DNA of 47,121 nucleotides from an uncultured Alphaproteobacteria bacterium. Lineage in GTDB: Bacteria; Pseudomonadota; Alphaproteobacteria; HIMB59; GCA-002718135. A program made the position numbers and the translations under genes. The notes under the pieces were generated by a model. It was not told the DNA's origin, made no database searches, and was given only the letters and a program-made list of their open reading frames with translations. The stretch is from contig CABXWB010000011.1 of NCBI GenBank assembly GCA_902515745.1, positions 1 to 47,121 on the forward strand. The letters are read 5' to 3'. Shown piece after piece: positions 9,090-17,315 of the stretch; position 1 is the first letter of the stretch; every line of letters begins with the position of its first letter.

Positions 9090-10504
9090 TAAAATAATGT
9101 TGATTTAAATTTATTATTTTCATTTAAAAACCTCTCTAAAAGGTTTTGACTAATTTTAGTTCTATAATTTTTTGACGCTCTCATATCATCTATTGGATCA
9201 AATTCTCTTTTAATAATTTTCTTTGCTTCATTAATATTTTTTTCATTAAATATTTTATTCAATAAAAATTTTTGAGCTTTTTCAGCTATTTTTGGAGTTT
9301 CTGCCAAACCTCCACAAACAATTTTTATTTCTTTAATAATGTTTTTTTCAATTCTAGCATTTATAGCCATGAAAACAGAACTTATATCATCATCTATTCT
9401 TTTTGAAATTTTATAACATTTAAGAATATTTTTTTTATAGATGGGTATTATAATTTCTTTAATTATTTCATTAGGTTTTAATTTTGTTTTTCGATAACTG
9501 AGAAAATAATTATCCAATAATAAAGTTTTTTTAACTTTTCCTTGAATTAGAATTTTACTATTGAGTGCAATTAAAACAGGCAAACTATCACCTATTGGAG
9601 ATGCGCTCCCAATGTTACCTCCAAGAGATGCAGTATTTCTTATTTGCTCAGATCCGTATCTTTCAAACATTTTAGCAAATGTTGGATAAATATTTTCTAA
9701 AATTGGTAAAATATCATTTATGGGTGTAGCAGATCCAATATGTAAATTGTTGTTTTTATTTTTAATATAATTTAAATCTTTATTTGAGCCTAAATAAAAA
9801 ATATTTTTTAAATCTTTTCTTTTTTTTGTTACTTCAAGAGCTAGATCCGTACCCCCGACTAGTAAATGTGCATTAGTAATCTTTTGATAGTCTTTTATTA
9901 GAGAATTTAAATTATAATGGATGAAAAATTTAGAATCATTTTTTTTAATAACAATATCAGTTTTCTTAATTGATTTTAATAATCTAATAACTTTACTCTT
10001 TGAAAACTTATCACTTTTATAGCTATACATATTCTTAATTGCATTTTTAATTGGAAAATAACCTGTACATCTACATAAATTTCCAGAAAGAAACTTATCT
10101 ATATTTTCTTCTGTTGGTTTTATTTTATTTTCATACATATTGTACATTGACATGATAATACCTGGTGTACAAAAACCACATTGAGATCCGTCACTATCAA
10201 TCATTGATTGTTGAACAGGATGAAGTTTATTTTTTTGTATATGCTCAACTGTTATTAATTGCTTACCATGAAGAGAATACAAAAAAGTAATACAAGTGTT
10301 TATACTTTTATAAGAAATTTTATTTTCTTTTAATTCTCCTACAACTGCAGTACATGCTCCACAATCACCAGATGCACAACCTTCTTTTGTTCCAGTTAAC
10401 TCATGATTATTACGAAGATAATTTAATACCGTTGTGTTTGTGTCCAAATCTTTGATAGATATTTTTTCTTCATTAAGAAGAAAATCGATATGCGCTCTAT
10501 ACAC
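9089..10504 (-). CDS. xdhA: Xanthine dehydrogenase, FeS/FAD small subunit
   Basis: Electron-transfer subunit, 471 residues. The N-terminal plant-type 2Fe-2S domain has C43, C48 and C51 in EGCASGDCGACTA with C71; the second 2Fe-2S domain has C109 and C112 in QCGFCTPG with C144 and C146 in NLCRCTGYF. The FAD domain follows (about 210-400), with LVGGTDLALEVTKK and the block RNTASLGGNIGSASPIGDSL. All eight cluster ligands are present, so both clusters should form. Electrons go from XdhB through both clusters to FAD and then NAD. The split A/B arrangement is that of Rhodobacter-type XDH. It overlaps uraH and xdhB by single bases within one leftward operon. Confidence 0.96.
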   Translation of the reverse strand: MYRAHIDFLLNEEKISIKDLDTNTTVLNYLRNNHELTGTKEGCASGDCGACTAVVGELKENKISYKSINTCITFLYSLHGKQLITVEHIQKNKLHPVQQSMIDSDGSQCGFCTPGIIMSMYNMYENKIKPTEENIDKFLSGNLCRCTGYFPIKNAIKNMYSYKSDKFSKSKVIRLLKSIKKTDIVIKKNDSKFFIHYNLNSLIKDYQKITNAHLLVGGTDLALEVTKKRKDLKNIFYLGSNKDLNYIKNKNNNLHIGSATPINDILPILENIYPTFAKMFERYGSEQIRNTASLGGNIGSASPIGDSLPVLIALNSKILIQGKVKKTLLLDNYFLSYRKTKLKPNEIIKEIIIPIYKKNILKCYKISKRIDDDISSVFMAINARIEKNIIKEIKIVCGGLAETPKIAEKAQKFLLNKIFNEKNINEAKKIIKREFDPIDDMRASKNYRTKISQNLLERFLNENNKFKSTLF

Positions 10505-10857
10505 TAGCTTCCTCTATATGTTGAATAACTCCACGGGGTAATAAGAAGAGGGACATGGTAGTGCTCTTCTTTGTTAATTCCAAATCTAATTATTACGTCA
10601 TCAAGAAAGAATGGTTCATGAAGATTTGTAAATTCCTTAAAATAACTCCCGCAAAGAAATAATAACTCATATTTTCCAAGTATAAAATTCTCTTTACGTA
10701 ATATAGGCTCATCACATCTGCCATCTTCATTGAGAGTGAAATTTGAAATTTTAACTTTATTTTCACCATCAATTTTGAAAAGAGACCCTTTTATACCAGA
10801 ACCAGGCTTTCCATTATAGGTATCCAAAACATGAGTAGTTAAATATCCTTTAGACAT
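10504..10857 (-). CDS. uraH: 5-hydroxyisourate hydrolase (transthyretin-like)
   Basis: First gene of the leftward operon; 117 residues, the usual size. It hydrolyses 5-hydroxyisourate, the PuuD product, to OHCU. Diagnostic features are H9 in TTHVLDTYNGKPG, the HVPLLITPWSYSTYRGS end with a final YRGS tetrapeptide, and the H in EEHYHVPL. The YRGS C-terminus separates true HIU hydrolases from transthyretin. No secretion signal is visible, so it is cytosolic. The start at 10857 is about 50 bases from the divergent puuE start. A TATAAA candidate -10 on the minus strand at 10870-10875 would leave only a very short leader. Confidence 0.96.
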   Translation of the reverse strand: MSKGYLTTHVLDTYNGKPGSGIKGSLFKIDGENKVKISNFTLNEDGRCDEPILRKENFILGKYELLFLCGSYFKEFTNLHEPFFLDDVIIRFGINKEEHYHVPLLITPWSYSTYRGS

Positions 10858-10909
10858 AATACTTATTCGTTTATACAGTATTTAGCTAAATATTAAATCA
10901 AGCATTTTT
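10858..10909. promoter_or_regulatory. Divergent purine-operon control region with 14-base palindrome
   Basis: These 52 bases are all that separates the two purine operons. Positions 10879-10892 read TATTTAGCTAAATA, a perfect palindrome. A leftward -10 candidate TATAAA lies at 10870-10875, and a rightward candidate TATTAA at 10891-10896 overlaps the palindrome. -35 elements are weak on both sides. A dimeric regulator bound here could control both transcripts at once. Both transcripts would have leaders of roughly ten bases or fewer. The palindrome is seen directly; its role as operator and the promoter positions are inference. No regulator gene lies in the locus. Confidence 0.5.
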
Positions 10910-11821
10910 ATGAAAGACGACAGAAATTATAAAGGCTACGGAAATAATGACTCTAACTTTTATTGGCCTAATAAATCAAAACTAGCTCTTCAATTTGTTC
11001 TAAATTATGAGGAAGGTGCTGAAAATTCAATAATGAATGGTGACGAAGGATCAGAAACTTTTTTATCGGAAATAATTAATGCAAAGCAAATAATAGGTGC
11101 CAGAAATATGAATATGGAATCAATATATGAGTATGGCTCAAGAAGGGGTTTTTGGAGAATACATAATGAGTTTGAAAAAAGAAAATTACCTTTAACAATA
11201 TTTGGCGTTGGTATGGCTTTAGAAAAAAATCCTGATGTTTGTGAACAAATAATTAAATCAAAGTATGAAGTAGCTAGCCATGGTTATCGATGGATAGACT
11301 ATCAAAATATAACTGAGGAAGTTGAAAAAGAACATACTATAAAATGTAACAACATTATTAAAGATATTTTTGGTTATTTTCCGTCAGGTTGGTATACTGG
11401 TAGAACAAGCCCAAATACAAGAAATATAATTTTAGAAAATACAAATATTATTTACGATAGTGACTCCTATGCTGATGATTTACCCTACTGGATAAAAGTA
11501 AAAAATAAAAAACATCTAATTATTCCATACACTCTAGATAATAATGATATGAGATTCTCTACCTTACAAGGTTTTAACACAGGTGAGGATTTTTATAATT
11601 ACTTAAAAAACTCATTTGATACATTATACAGAGAAGCAAACGAGTTCAATAAACCAAAAATGATGAGTGTGGGTTTACATTGTCGATTAATAGCCAGACC
11701 TGGAAGATTTATGTCTTTGATAAAATTTTTGAATTATGTTTCTGGTTATAATGATATTTGGATATGCAAAAGAGAGGAAATTGCCAATTATTGGTATGAA
11801 AATTTTAGTGATGAAAATTGA
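10910..11821 (+). CDS. puuE: Allantoinase, polysaccharide-deacetylase fold (PuuE)
   Basis: 303 residues, cytosolic, first gene of the rightward operon. It hydrolyses allantoin to allantoate using the NodB-type fold, unrelated to the amidohydrolase AllB. Family marks are YGNNDSNFYWPNKSKLALQ at the N-terminus, NYEEGAENSIMNGDEGSE (the loop that replaces the usual metal-binding Asp region), ASHGYRWIDYQNI in the middle (the HxxxH-like strand) and GLHCRLIARPGR near the end. These blocks are specific to PuuE and not to sugar deacetylases. It fits the step after UraD in the same operon. The 3' end overlaps uraD by 11 bases. ATG at 10910 lies 52 bases from uraH. Confidence 0.93.
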   Translation: MKDDRNYKGYGNNDSNFYWPNKSKLALQFVLNYEEGAENSIMNGDEGSETFLSEIINAKQIIGARNMNMESIYEYGSRRGFWRIHNEFEKRKLPLTIFGVGMALEKNPDVCEQIIKSKYEVASHGYRWIDYQNITEEVEKEHTIKCNNIIKDIFGYFPSGWYTGRTSPNTRNIILENTNIIYDSDSYADDLPYWIKVKNKKHLIIPYTLDNNDMRFSTLQGFNTGEDFYNYLKNSFDTLYREANEFNKPKMMSVGLHCRLIARPGRFMSLIKFLNYVSGYNDIWICKREEIANYWYENFSDEN

Positions 11822-12320
11822 AGATATTAATAATTATAACTCTGAAAAATTTATTGATTCTTTTAAAAATATTTATGAAGAATCTAAATTTATAACAGAA
11901 CATGCTGATAAAAAACGACCATTTAAAAATAAAAAAGAAATGATATTAATATTTTTAGAGTTGTTTGATAATTTAGACGAAGAAACTAAAATAAATATAA
12001 TAAAAAAACATCCTGATCTAGCCGATAAAATAAAAATAAATAAAGGTTTGTCTGAATTATCAGATGAAGAACAAAGTAGATCTGGTTTAAAAGATTGTTC
12101 AGAACAAGAATTTAACTTATTTAAAGATTTAAATTCAAGATTTAAAAATAAATTTAATATTCCATTTATTTTTGCAGTTAGAAATAAAAATAAAAATGAA
12201 ATTATAACAGAGTTTAAAAGTAGATTAGACAATAATGATTTAAACTTAGAAATAAAAAATTCAATTTCACAAGTAAAAGAAATTGCAAAATTAAGATTAA
12301 CAGAATTAATTAATGAATAA
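11811..12320 (+). CDS. uraD: OHCU decarboxylase (UraD)
   Basis: Converts 2-oxo-4-hydroxy-4-carboxy-5-ureidoimidazoline, the UraH product, to S-allantoin. I chose ATG 11811 (169 residues, beginning MKIEDINNYN) because upstream in-frame ATG codons lie deep inside puuE and would add 25 unrelated residues; the family length is about 165. Conserved blocks are IIKKHPDLADK, whose His is the proposed catalytic residue, and LSDEEQSRSGL, matching the E-x-S-x-x-G-L block; the C-terminus ISQVKEIAKLRLTELI matches the usual final helix. It overlaps puuE by 11 bases and alc by 8 bases, so translation is probably coupled. Confidence 0.93.
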   Translation: MKIEDINNYNSEKFIDSFKNIYEESKFITEHADKKRPFKNKKEMILIFLELFDNLDEETKINIIKKHPDLADKIKINKGLSELSDEEQSRSGLKDCSEQEFNLFKDLNSRFKNKFNIPFIFAVRNKNKNEIITEFKSRLDNNDLNLEIKNSISQVKEIAKLRLTELINE

Positions 12321-13290
12321 GAAATACATTCAAAAAAATTATATAAACTTATGTAGTAAGGTTTTAGGTACAAAAATTCATAGATTTTCTGATCAGTTTT
12401 TTGGATCAGCATCCAGATTGCTTAAAGAGGAACAGCCAATTTTTAAAGAAGGAGTATATGATAAAAATGGGAAATGGATGGATGGATGGGAAACAAGAAG
12501 AAAAAGAATTGAAGGAAACGATTATGTTACTATTAAATTAGGCCTTCCTGGTAAAATTAATTTTGCTGAAATAGACACAAGCTATTTTAATGGCAATCAA
12601 CCTGAATACGCAAGCATTGATGCTTGTTATTTTGAAAAAAATAAATTTAATTGGGTAAATATTTTATCAAAAAGGAAACTTAATCCAAATTATCTTCATG
12701 GTTTTAAAACTCAACAGAATAATAAAGTTTTTAACTTAATAAGATTGAACATCTATCCAGATGGAGGAGTTGCAAGATTAAAATTATTAGGAAATTTAGA
12801 TGTATCAAAATTAAAATTTCCAAATAAAAAATTTGATTTACTTAGCATCCTTAATGGTTCAAAAATTGTGGCATGTAGTGATGAACATTTTGGAAGGGCA
12901 GAAAATTTATTACTTCCATTTAAATCTAAAAATATGGGCAATGGTTGGGAAACTAAAAGAAGAAGAGGATCAGGATATGACTGGGTTATAATTAAACTTG
13001 GCAAACCTGGTTTAATTGAAAAGTTTAATATTGAAACTCATTATTTTAAAGGTAATTATCCGTCTCATTGCTCAGTACAAGGTCTTTATTCAATAAAAAA
13101 TATAAATATAAGCAAATTAATAAATGAAAGCAAAAATTGGAGATTTTTAATAAAAAATAAAAATCTTAAACCTAATTCATCATTAAAAATTAATTCAACT
13201 AAACACATTAAAAAAATAAATTATTTGAAGTTAAATATTTATCCTGACGGTGGTATTTCACGGATCAGGGCAATTGGAAAGTTTTTGTGA
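12313..13290 (+). CDS. alc: Allantoicase
   Basis: Allantoate amidinohydrolase (allantoicase), 325 residues, releasing urea and ureidoglycolate from allantoate. The protein is an internal duplication: repeat 1 contains FSDQFFGSASRLL, GWETRRKR and DTSYFNGNQPEYASID; repeat 2 contains CSDEHFGRAENLLLP, GWETKRRR and ETHYFKGNYPSHCSVQG. Each repeat ends with the same motif, LNIYPDGGVARLK and LNIYPDGGISRIR. The two-jelly-roll layout is characteristic of the family. Choosing allantoicase rather than allantoate amidohydrolase (AllC) means that the nitrogen leaves as urea, not ammonia. It overlaps uraD and allA by 8 and 4 bases. Confidence 0.96.
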   Translation: MNKKYIQKNYINLCSKVLGTKIHRFSDQFFGSASRLLKEEQPIFKEGVYDKNGKWMDGWETRRKRIEGNDYVTIKLGLPGKINFAEIDTSYFNGNQPEYASIDACYFEKNKFNWVNILSKRKLNPNYLHGFKTQQNNKVFNLIRLNIYPDGGVARLKLLGNLDVSKLKFPNKKFDLLSILNGSKIVACSDEHFGRAENLLLPFKSKNMGNGWETKRRRGSGYDWVIIKLGKPGLIEKFNIETHYFKGNYPSHCSVQGLYSIKNINISKLINESKNWRFLIKNKNLKPNSSLKINSTKHIKKINYLKLNIYPDGGISRIRAIGKFL

Positions 13291-13781
13291 ACTATAAAAT
13301 AAAGAATATTAGTAAAGAGAATTTCAAAAATTATGGTGATTTAATTACAACATCTAATAAAAATTATGAAAGTATTAATAAAGATACAACCGATAGTTTT
13401 TTTGATTTAGCAAATATTCAAATAATTGGTGATGACAAAAGATCAAGATTAAATATTTTTCATGCAAAGAAAAGAAACTTTCCATTTAAAATTAACATGT
13501 TAGAAAATCACCCCTTTAGTTCTCAAGTATTTCTTCCGTTTAATGCTACAGGGTTTTTAGTTTTGGTTGCTCCAATAGGTAATAAACCTAAAATTGATTT
13601 AATTGAAATATTCAAAGTAAGCGGTGGTGATGGTATAAATTTTAATCCCAAAGTATGGCATTTTCCTCTAATATCTCTTGAGAATGAAAAATATATTACC
13701 ATTGATAAAAAAGATGCGGATAATAATATTGAGATTTATAATTTTGAACAATCAGAAATATTTGAATTAAATTATGAGTGA
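13287..13781 (+). CDS. allA: Ureidoglycolate lyase
   Basis: 164 residues; cleaves ureidoglycolate to glyoxylate and urea, the last step of the pathway. It uses a GTG start that overlaps the alc stop codon (GTGA). The family blocks are NISKENFKNYGDLI at the start, NHPFSSQVFLPFNATGFLVLVAP (split here by position about 72-94), and GGDGINFNPKVWHFPLISL (112-130), which forms the cupin-like active site. Placement directly after alc confirms the assignment. The stop overlaps the following ABC ATPase gene by 8 bases, tying catabolism and uptake into one transcript. Products: glyoxylate for carbon metabolism and urea. Confidence 0.93.
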   Translation: MNYKIKNISKENFKNYGDLITTSNKNYESINKDTTDSFFDLANIQIIGDDKRSRLNIFHAKKRNFPFKINMLENHPFSSQVFLPFNATGFLVLVAPIGNKPKIDLIEIFKVSGGDGINFNPKVWHFPLISLENEKYITIDKKDADNNIEIYNFEQSEIFELNYE

Positions 13782-15279
13782 TACAATATTAAATATAGAA
13801 AATATTACAAAATCTTTTCCAAGAGTAATTGCAAATAAAAAGGTTACTTTTGATATTAAAAAAAATGCTGTTCATGCAATTTTAGGAGAAAATGGAGCAG
13901 GGAAATCTACGTTAGTAAAAATTCTATATGGTCTCTTAGAACCAGATGAAGGAAATATTAAATTAAATAATAAGGATTTTAAAGTTAATTCACCAGCAGA
14001 AGCAAGGAAACAAGGAATAGGAATGGTATTTCAGCATTTTTCTTTATTTGATTCTTTATCAGTAAAAGAAAATTTAATTTTAGGAATTGATGAAAAGATG
14101 TCTTATTCAGATTTAGAAAATAAGCTAGAAAATATAAGCTCAAGATATAATCTTCCCTTAGATTTAGATGCTCCAATTACTGCTTTATCAGCTGGAGAAA
14201 AGCAGCGTGTAGAAATTGTAAGAATTTTATTACAAGACCCTCAGATACTTATTATGGATGAACCAACTTCAGTCTTAACACCACAAGAAGTTGAAAGTTT
14301 ATTTGTAACATTAAATGCACTCGTCAAAGAAGGTCGTACAATATTATATATCACTCATAAACTCGAAGAAGTAATATCAATATGTGATACAGTTACTATA
14401 ATGAGAAGTGGTGAAATTATAGACACTTCAAGTACTTCAAATCAAACTGCAAAAACACTGGCAACAAAAATGCTAGGACAAAAATTAGATGACTTAAAAA
14501 CTAATTATGGACATATAAAAGACGAAGTTAACTTTGAAGTAAAAAATATTTCATGTGATTTTAACGATCCATTTTTAACAGACCTTAAAAATATTTCTTT
14601 TCAAGTTAGAGTGGGTGAAATTTATGGCATTGCTGGTGTTGCTGGTAATGGACAATCAGAATTAATGGATATTTTAACAGGAGAAAATATAAATATAAAA
14701 TCTGGATCAATTACTTTTGATAATAAAAAAATTGAAAAGTATGGGCCACAAAAAAGAAGAAATTTATCTATTTCTTTTGTTCCGGAGAATAGATTGGGTC
14801 ATAGTGCAGTACCTGAGTTAAGTTTGTCTGACAATATTCTTTTAAGTCAATTTCCAAAAAATAATTTTATTAAAAATGGTATAATTTTGAAAAATAACGT
14901 CGATGATTTTGCGAATAATGTAATTAATGAATTTAAAGTCATTACTCCTGGGAATGATGCTAAAGCATCAAGTTTGTCTGGAGGAAATTTACAAAAATAT
15001 GTCATTGGAAGAGAAATATCATCCAAGCCAAAAATATTAATTATTTCACATCCAACTTGGGGAATAGATGCTGGTGCTGAGCATTCTATAAGAGAGTCTT
15101 TGATAGAATTATCTCAAAATGGAACATCTATAATTGTTATTTCTCAAGATTTAGATGAATTGATTGAAATTACTCATAAAATATCTGTTATTTATGATGG
15201 TAATTTATCCAAACCTTTTAAAACTAGTGAAGTAGGAATTGAAAAATTGGGATTATTGATGGGTGGAAAAAATGAATAG
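13774..15279 (+). CDS. BMP-type ABC importer, duplicated ATP-binding protein
   Basis: 501 residues with two ATPase domains, as in the RbsA/NupA (YufO) group. Domain 1 has Walker A GENGAGKST (38-46), signature LSAGEKQRVEIVR and Walker B ILIMDEPTS. Domain 2 has the degenerate P-loop GVAGNGQSEL usual for this group, a good signature SLSGGNLQKYVIGRE, and an altered Walker B region (IISHPTWGIDAG) without the catalytic Glu, so domain 1 probably does the productive hydrolysis. It energises the two permeases that follow. Family members import purine or pyrimidine nucleosides, and the position in a purine-degradation operon favours a purine substrate; this is inference. Confidence 0.92.
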   Translation: MSDTILNIENITKSFPRVIANKKVTFDIKKNAVHAILGENGAGKSTLVKILYGLLEPDEGNIKLNNKDFKVNSPAEARKQGIGMVFQHFSLFDSLSVKENLILGIDEKMSYSDLENKLENISSRYNLPLDLDAPITALSAGEKQRVEIVRILLQDPQILIMDEPTSVLTPQEVESLFVTLNALVKEGRTILYITHKLEEVISICDTVTIMRSGEIIDTSSTSNQTAKTLATKMLGQKLDDLKTNYGHIKDEVNFEVKNISCDFNDPFLTDLKNISFQVRVGEIYGIAGVAGNGQSELMDILTGENINIKSGSITFDNKKIEKYGPQKRRNLSISFVPENRLGHSAVPELSLSDNILLSQFPKNNFIKNGIILKNNVDDFANNVINEFKVITPGNDAKASSLSGGNLQKYVIGREISSKPKILIISHPTWGIDAGAEHSIRESLIELSQNGTSIIVISQDLDELIEITHKISVIYDGNLSKPFKTSEVGIEKLGLLMGGKNE

Positions 15280-16345
15280 TTTATTTCCCTCTATAGTTTC
15301 TCGCTCACAGAGTTCAGGTCTAATGAATTTTTTTGTTCCCATAATATCTATTGTTTTAACTTTAATTACAGGTTCAATTATTTTTGTTCTTCTTGGTTTT
15401 GATCCAGTTTATGCATTGTATACATTTTTTATTTCACCTATTTCTTCAACCTACGGTATTTCTGAATTATTTGTAAAAGCAACTCCTTTAGCCTTAATTG
15501 CAATTGGCCTCTCGTATTGTTTTAAGAATAATATTTATAATATTGGAGCTGAAGGACAACTTACCATGGGTGCAATCTTTGGTGGAGGTATTGGAATTTT
15601 ATTTCATGATACAAATGCTTTTTGGTTGTTGCCATTAATGATTTTTGGCGGAGCTATTGGCGGAGCATTGTGGGGCTTAATTCCAGCTATTTTAAAAACA
15701 AAATTTAATACAAATGAAATTTTAACAAGTTTAATGTTAGTTTATATTGCTTTATATATTTTAGATTATTTAGTAGTGGGTCCTTGGAAAGATCCATTTG
15801 GTTATAGTTTTCCTAAATCAAGACCATTTAGTGAATCTGGTAGAATGCCTTTACTATTTGATGGTTTAAGGGTTCACTTTGGATTAATTATAACGCTATT
15901 TTTAATTTTTGTATCTTGGTTTATATTTTCAAAAACTATTTTTGGTTTTCAATTAAAAGTATCCGGTTACAGTCCCAAAGCTGCTAGATATGCTGGTTTT
16001 AATCAAACAACTTTAGTTTTTTTTGCTTTTGCAATTTGTGGTGCTTTTGCAGGTATTGCAGGTTTAGCTGAAGTATCTGGCCCAATTGGATTATTATATA
16101 GGGATATTTCTCCTAACTATGGATTTACTGCAATTATTGTTGCTTTCTTAGGTAGACTTCACCCAATTGGTATAATTTTTGCTTCTTTAGTTATTGCTCT
16201 TACTTATCTTGGCGCTGAAGATGCACAATTGTTTCTACAGATCCCTTCAGCAGTAGGTTTTATATTTCAGGGACTGGTGTTATTTTATTTATTAGGTGCG
16301 GAATTGCTAATTAACTATAAATTAACTTACAAAAAATTATTATGA
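15272..16345 (+). CDS. BMP-type ABC importer, permease 1
   Basis: Inner-membrane permease of the BPD_transp_2 family (NupB/YufP type), about 357 residues and some nine hydrophobic segments. The family block NNIYNIGAEGQLTMGAIFG (near residue 85) and FNTNEILTSLMLVYIALYILDY are clear. I prefer ATG 15272, overlapping the ATPase stop (ATGAATAG), over a GTG three codons earlier; a GGGTGGAAAA stretch just upstream can act as the ribosome-binding site. It pairs with the shorter permease downstream, which it overlaps by 4 bases. Substrate: presumably a purine nucleoside or base. Confidence 0.92.
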   Translation: MNSLFPSIVSRSQSSGLMNFFVPIISIVLTLITGSIIFVLLGFDPVYALYTFFISPISSTYGISELFVKATPLALIAIGLSYCFKNNIYNIGAEGQLTMGAIFGGGIGILFHDTNAFWLLPLMIFGGAIGGALWGLIPAILKTKFNTNEILTSLMLVYIALYILDYLVVGPWKDPFGYSFPKSRPFSESGRMPLLFDGLRVHFGLIITLFLIFVSWFIFSKTIFGFQLKVSGYSPKAARYAGFNQTTLVFFAFAICGAFAGIAGLAEVSGPIGLLYRDISPNYGFTAIIVAFLGRLHPIGIIFASLVIALTYLGAEDAQLFLQIPSAVGFIFQGLVLFYLLGAELLINYKLTYKKLL

Positions 16346-17211
16346 ATTTTGATTTAATACTTGGAATATTACAAATTGTTTTAATTGCAACAACACCTCT
16401 TGTTTTTGCAGGTATAGGTGAGTTAGTCACAGAAAAATCTGGAGTTTTAAATTTAGGTGTAGAAGGAATGATGTTGGTAGGAGCAGTGTCCGCTTTTATT
16501 ATCTTAGTAATTACCGGAAGTTATTTTTTAGCTTTTTTTGTATCAATAATATCTGGAATTATAATGTCTGGTCTATTTGCTTTTTTAGTTCTATTTTTAA
16601 TGTCAAATCAAATTGCAACAGGATTGGCATTAACTATTTTTGGAATAGGTCTAAGTTCTATGCTTGGTAAACAATATATTGGAACACCAATTGATGGTCT
16701 ATCACCATGGTTTTTTGTTATATTTTCTTTCTTAATTGTTTTTTTGGTTAGTTATTTTTTTTATAAAACTAAAGCTGGTTTGATTTTAAGAGCAGTCGGA
16801 GAATCTCATAATTCTGCACATGCATTAGGGTATAGTGTTATTAAAATTAGATTTTTATCAATTTTATTTGGAGGTTCTATGTGTGCACTTGCAGGATCAT
16901 ATATTTCAATTTGTTATGCTCCAATGTGGCAAGAGGGTATGACAGCTGGTCGTGGATGGATAGCGTTAGCTTTAGTTGTATTTGCAACTTGGAAACCAGA
17001 AAGAGTTCTTATTGGAGCGTATATTTTTGGAGGCGTTACTATTCTTCAAATGAATCTTCAAGCACTAGGTCTAAGATTTCCTGGTCAATTTTTTAGTATG
17101 GCTCCTTATATAGCTACAATTATAGTTTTAGTATTAATATCTAGTAATAAATTAAGAATAAAACTTAGTGCCCCAGCATCTTTGACTATTCCTTTCTATA
17201 AAGGAAGATAA
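16342..17211 (+). CDS. BMP-type ABC importer, permease 2
   Basis: Second, shorter BPD_transp_2 permease (NupC/YufQ type), 289 residues, about eight hydrophobic segments. Diagnostic blocks are AGIGELVTEKSGVLNLGVEG (near residue 25), which mirrors the NIGAEGQ block of permease 1, and MWQEGMTAGRGWIALALVVF near residue 195. The gene starts 4 bases before the end of permease 1. It closes the tightly overlapping puuE-to-permease series; a 104-base gap with its own candidate promoter and a strong ribosome-binding site follows before the binding-protein gene. Confidence 0.92.
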   Translation: MNFDLILGILQIVLIATTPLVFAGIGELVTEKSGVLNLGVEGMMLVGAVSAFIILVITGSYFLAFFVSIISGIIMSGLFAFLVLFLMSNQIATGLALTIFGIGLSSMLGKQYIGTPIDGLSPWFFVIFSFLIVFLVSYFFYKTKAGLILRAVGESHNSAHALGYSVIKIRFLSILFGGSMCALAGSYISICYAPMWQEGMTAGRGWIALALVVFATWKPERVLIGAYIFGGVTILQMNLQALGLRFPGQFFSMAPYIATIIVLVLISSNKLRIKLSAPASLTIPFYKGR

Positions 17212-17248
17212 ATATCCACTCTTTTTTATTTATTTTCTTATACAATTA

Positions 17249-17310
17249 TTGATCTGATCTGTTTCTATATTACAAATGTTATTGAGTAATCGTTATATTA
17301 GCAGGTGAGG
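17249..17310 (+). promoter_or_regulatory. Candidate promoter and strong RBS of the binding-protein gene
   Basis: In the 104-base gap 17212-17315, TTGATC (17249-17254) and TACAAA (17271-17276) form a -35/-10 pair with a 16-base spacer. AGGTGAGG (17303-17310), five bases before the ATG at 17316, is one of the best ribosome-binding sites in the window. Periplasmic binding proteins are usually made in excess over their permeases, and an extra promoter plus strong RBS would achieve that. The sequence elements are seen; promoter activity is inference. Confidence 0.4.
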
Positions 17311-17315
17311 TTAAA

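Noticed and set aside
11736-11810. Longer start for uraD
   Set aside because: The additional 25 codons are inside puuE in another frame and have no counterpart in the family; ATG 11811 gives the normal length.
11873-12412. Leftward 179-codon frame over uraD and alc
   Set aside because: Antisense shadow of two clear family members. Its hydrophobic, Ser/Leu/Phe-rich content is what the complement of Lys/Glu/Asn-rich A/T genes yields.
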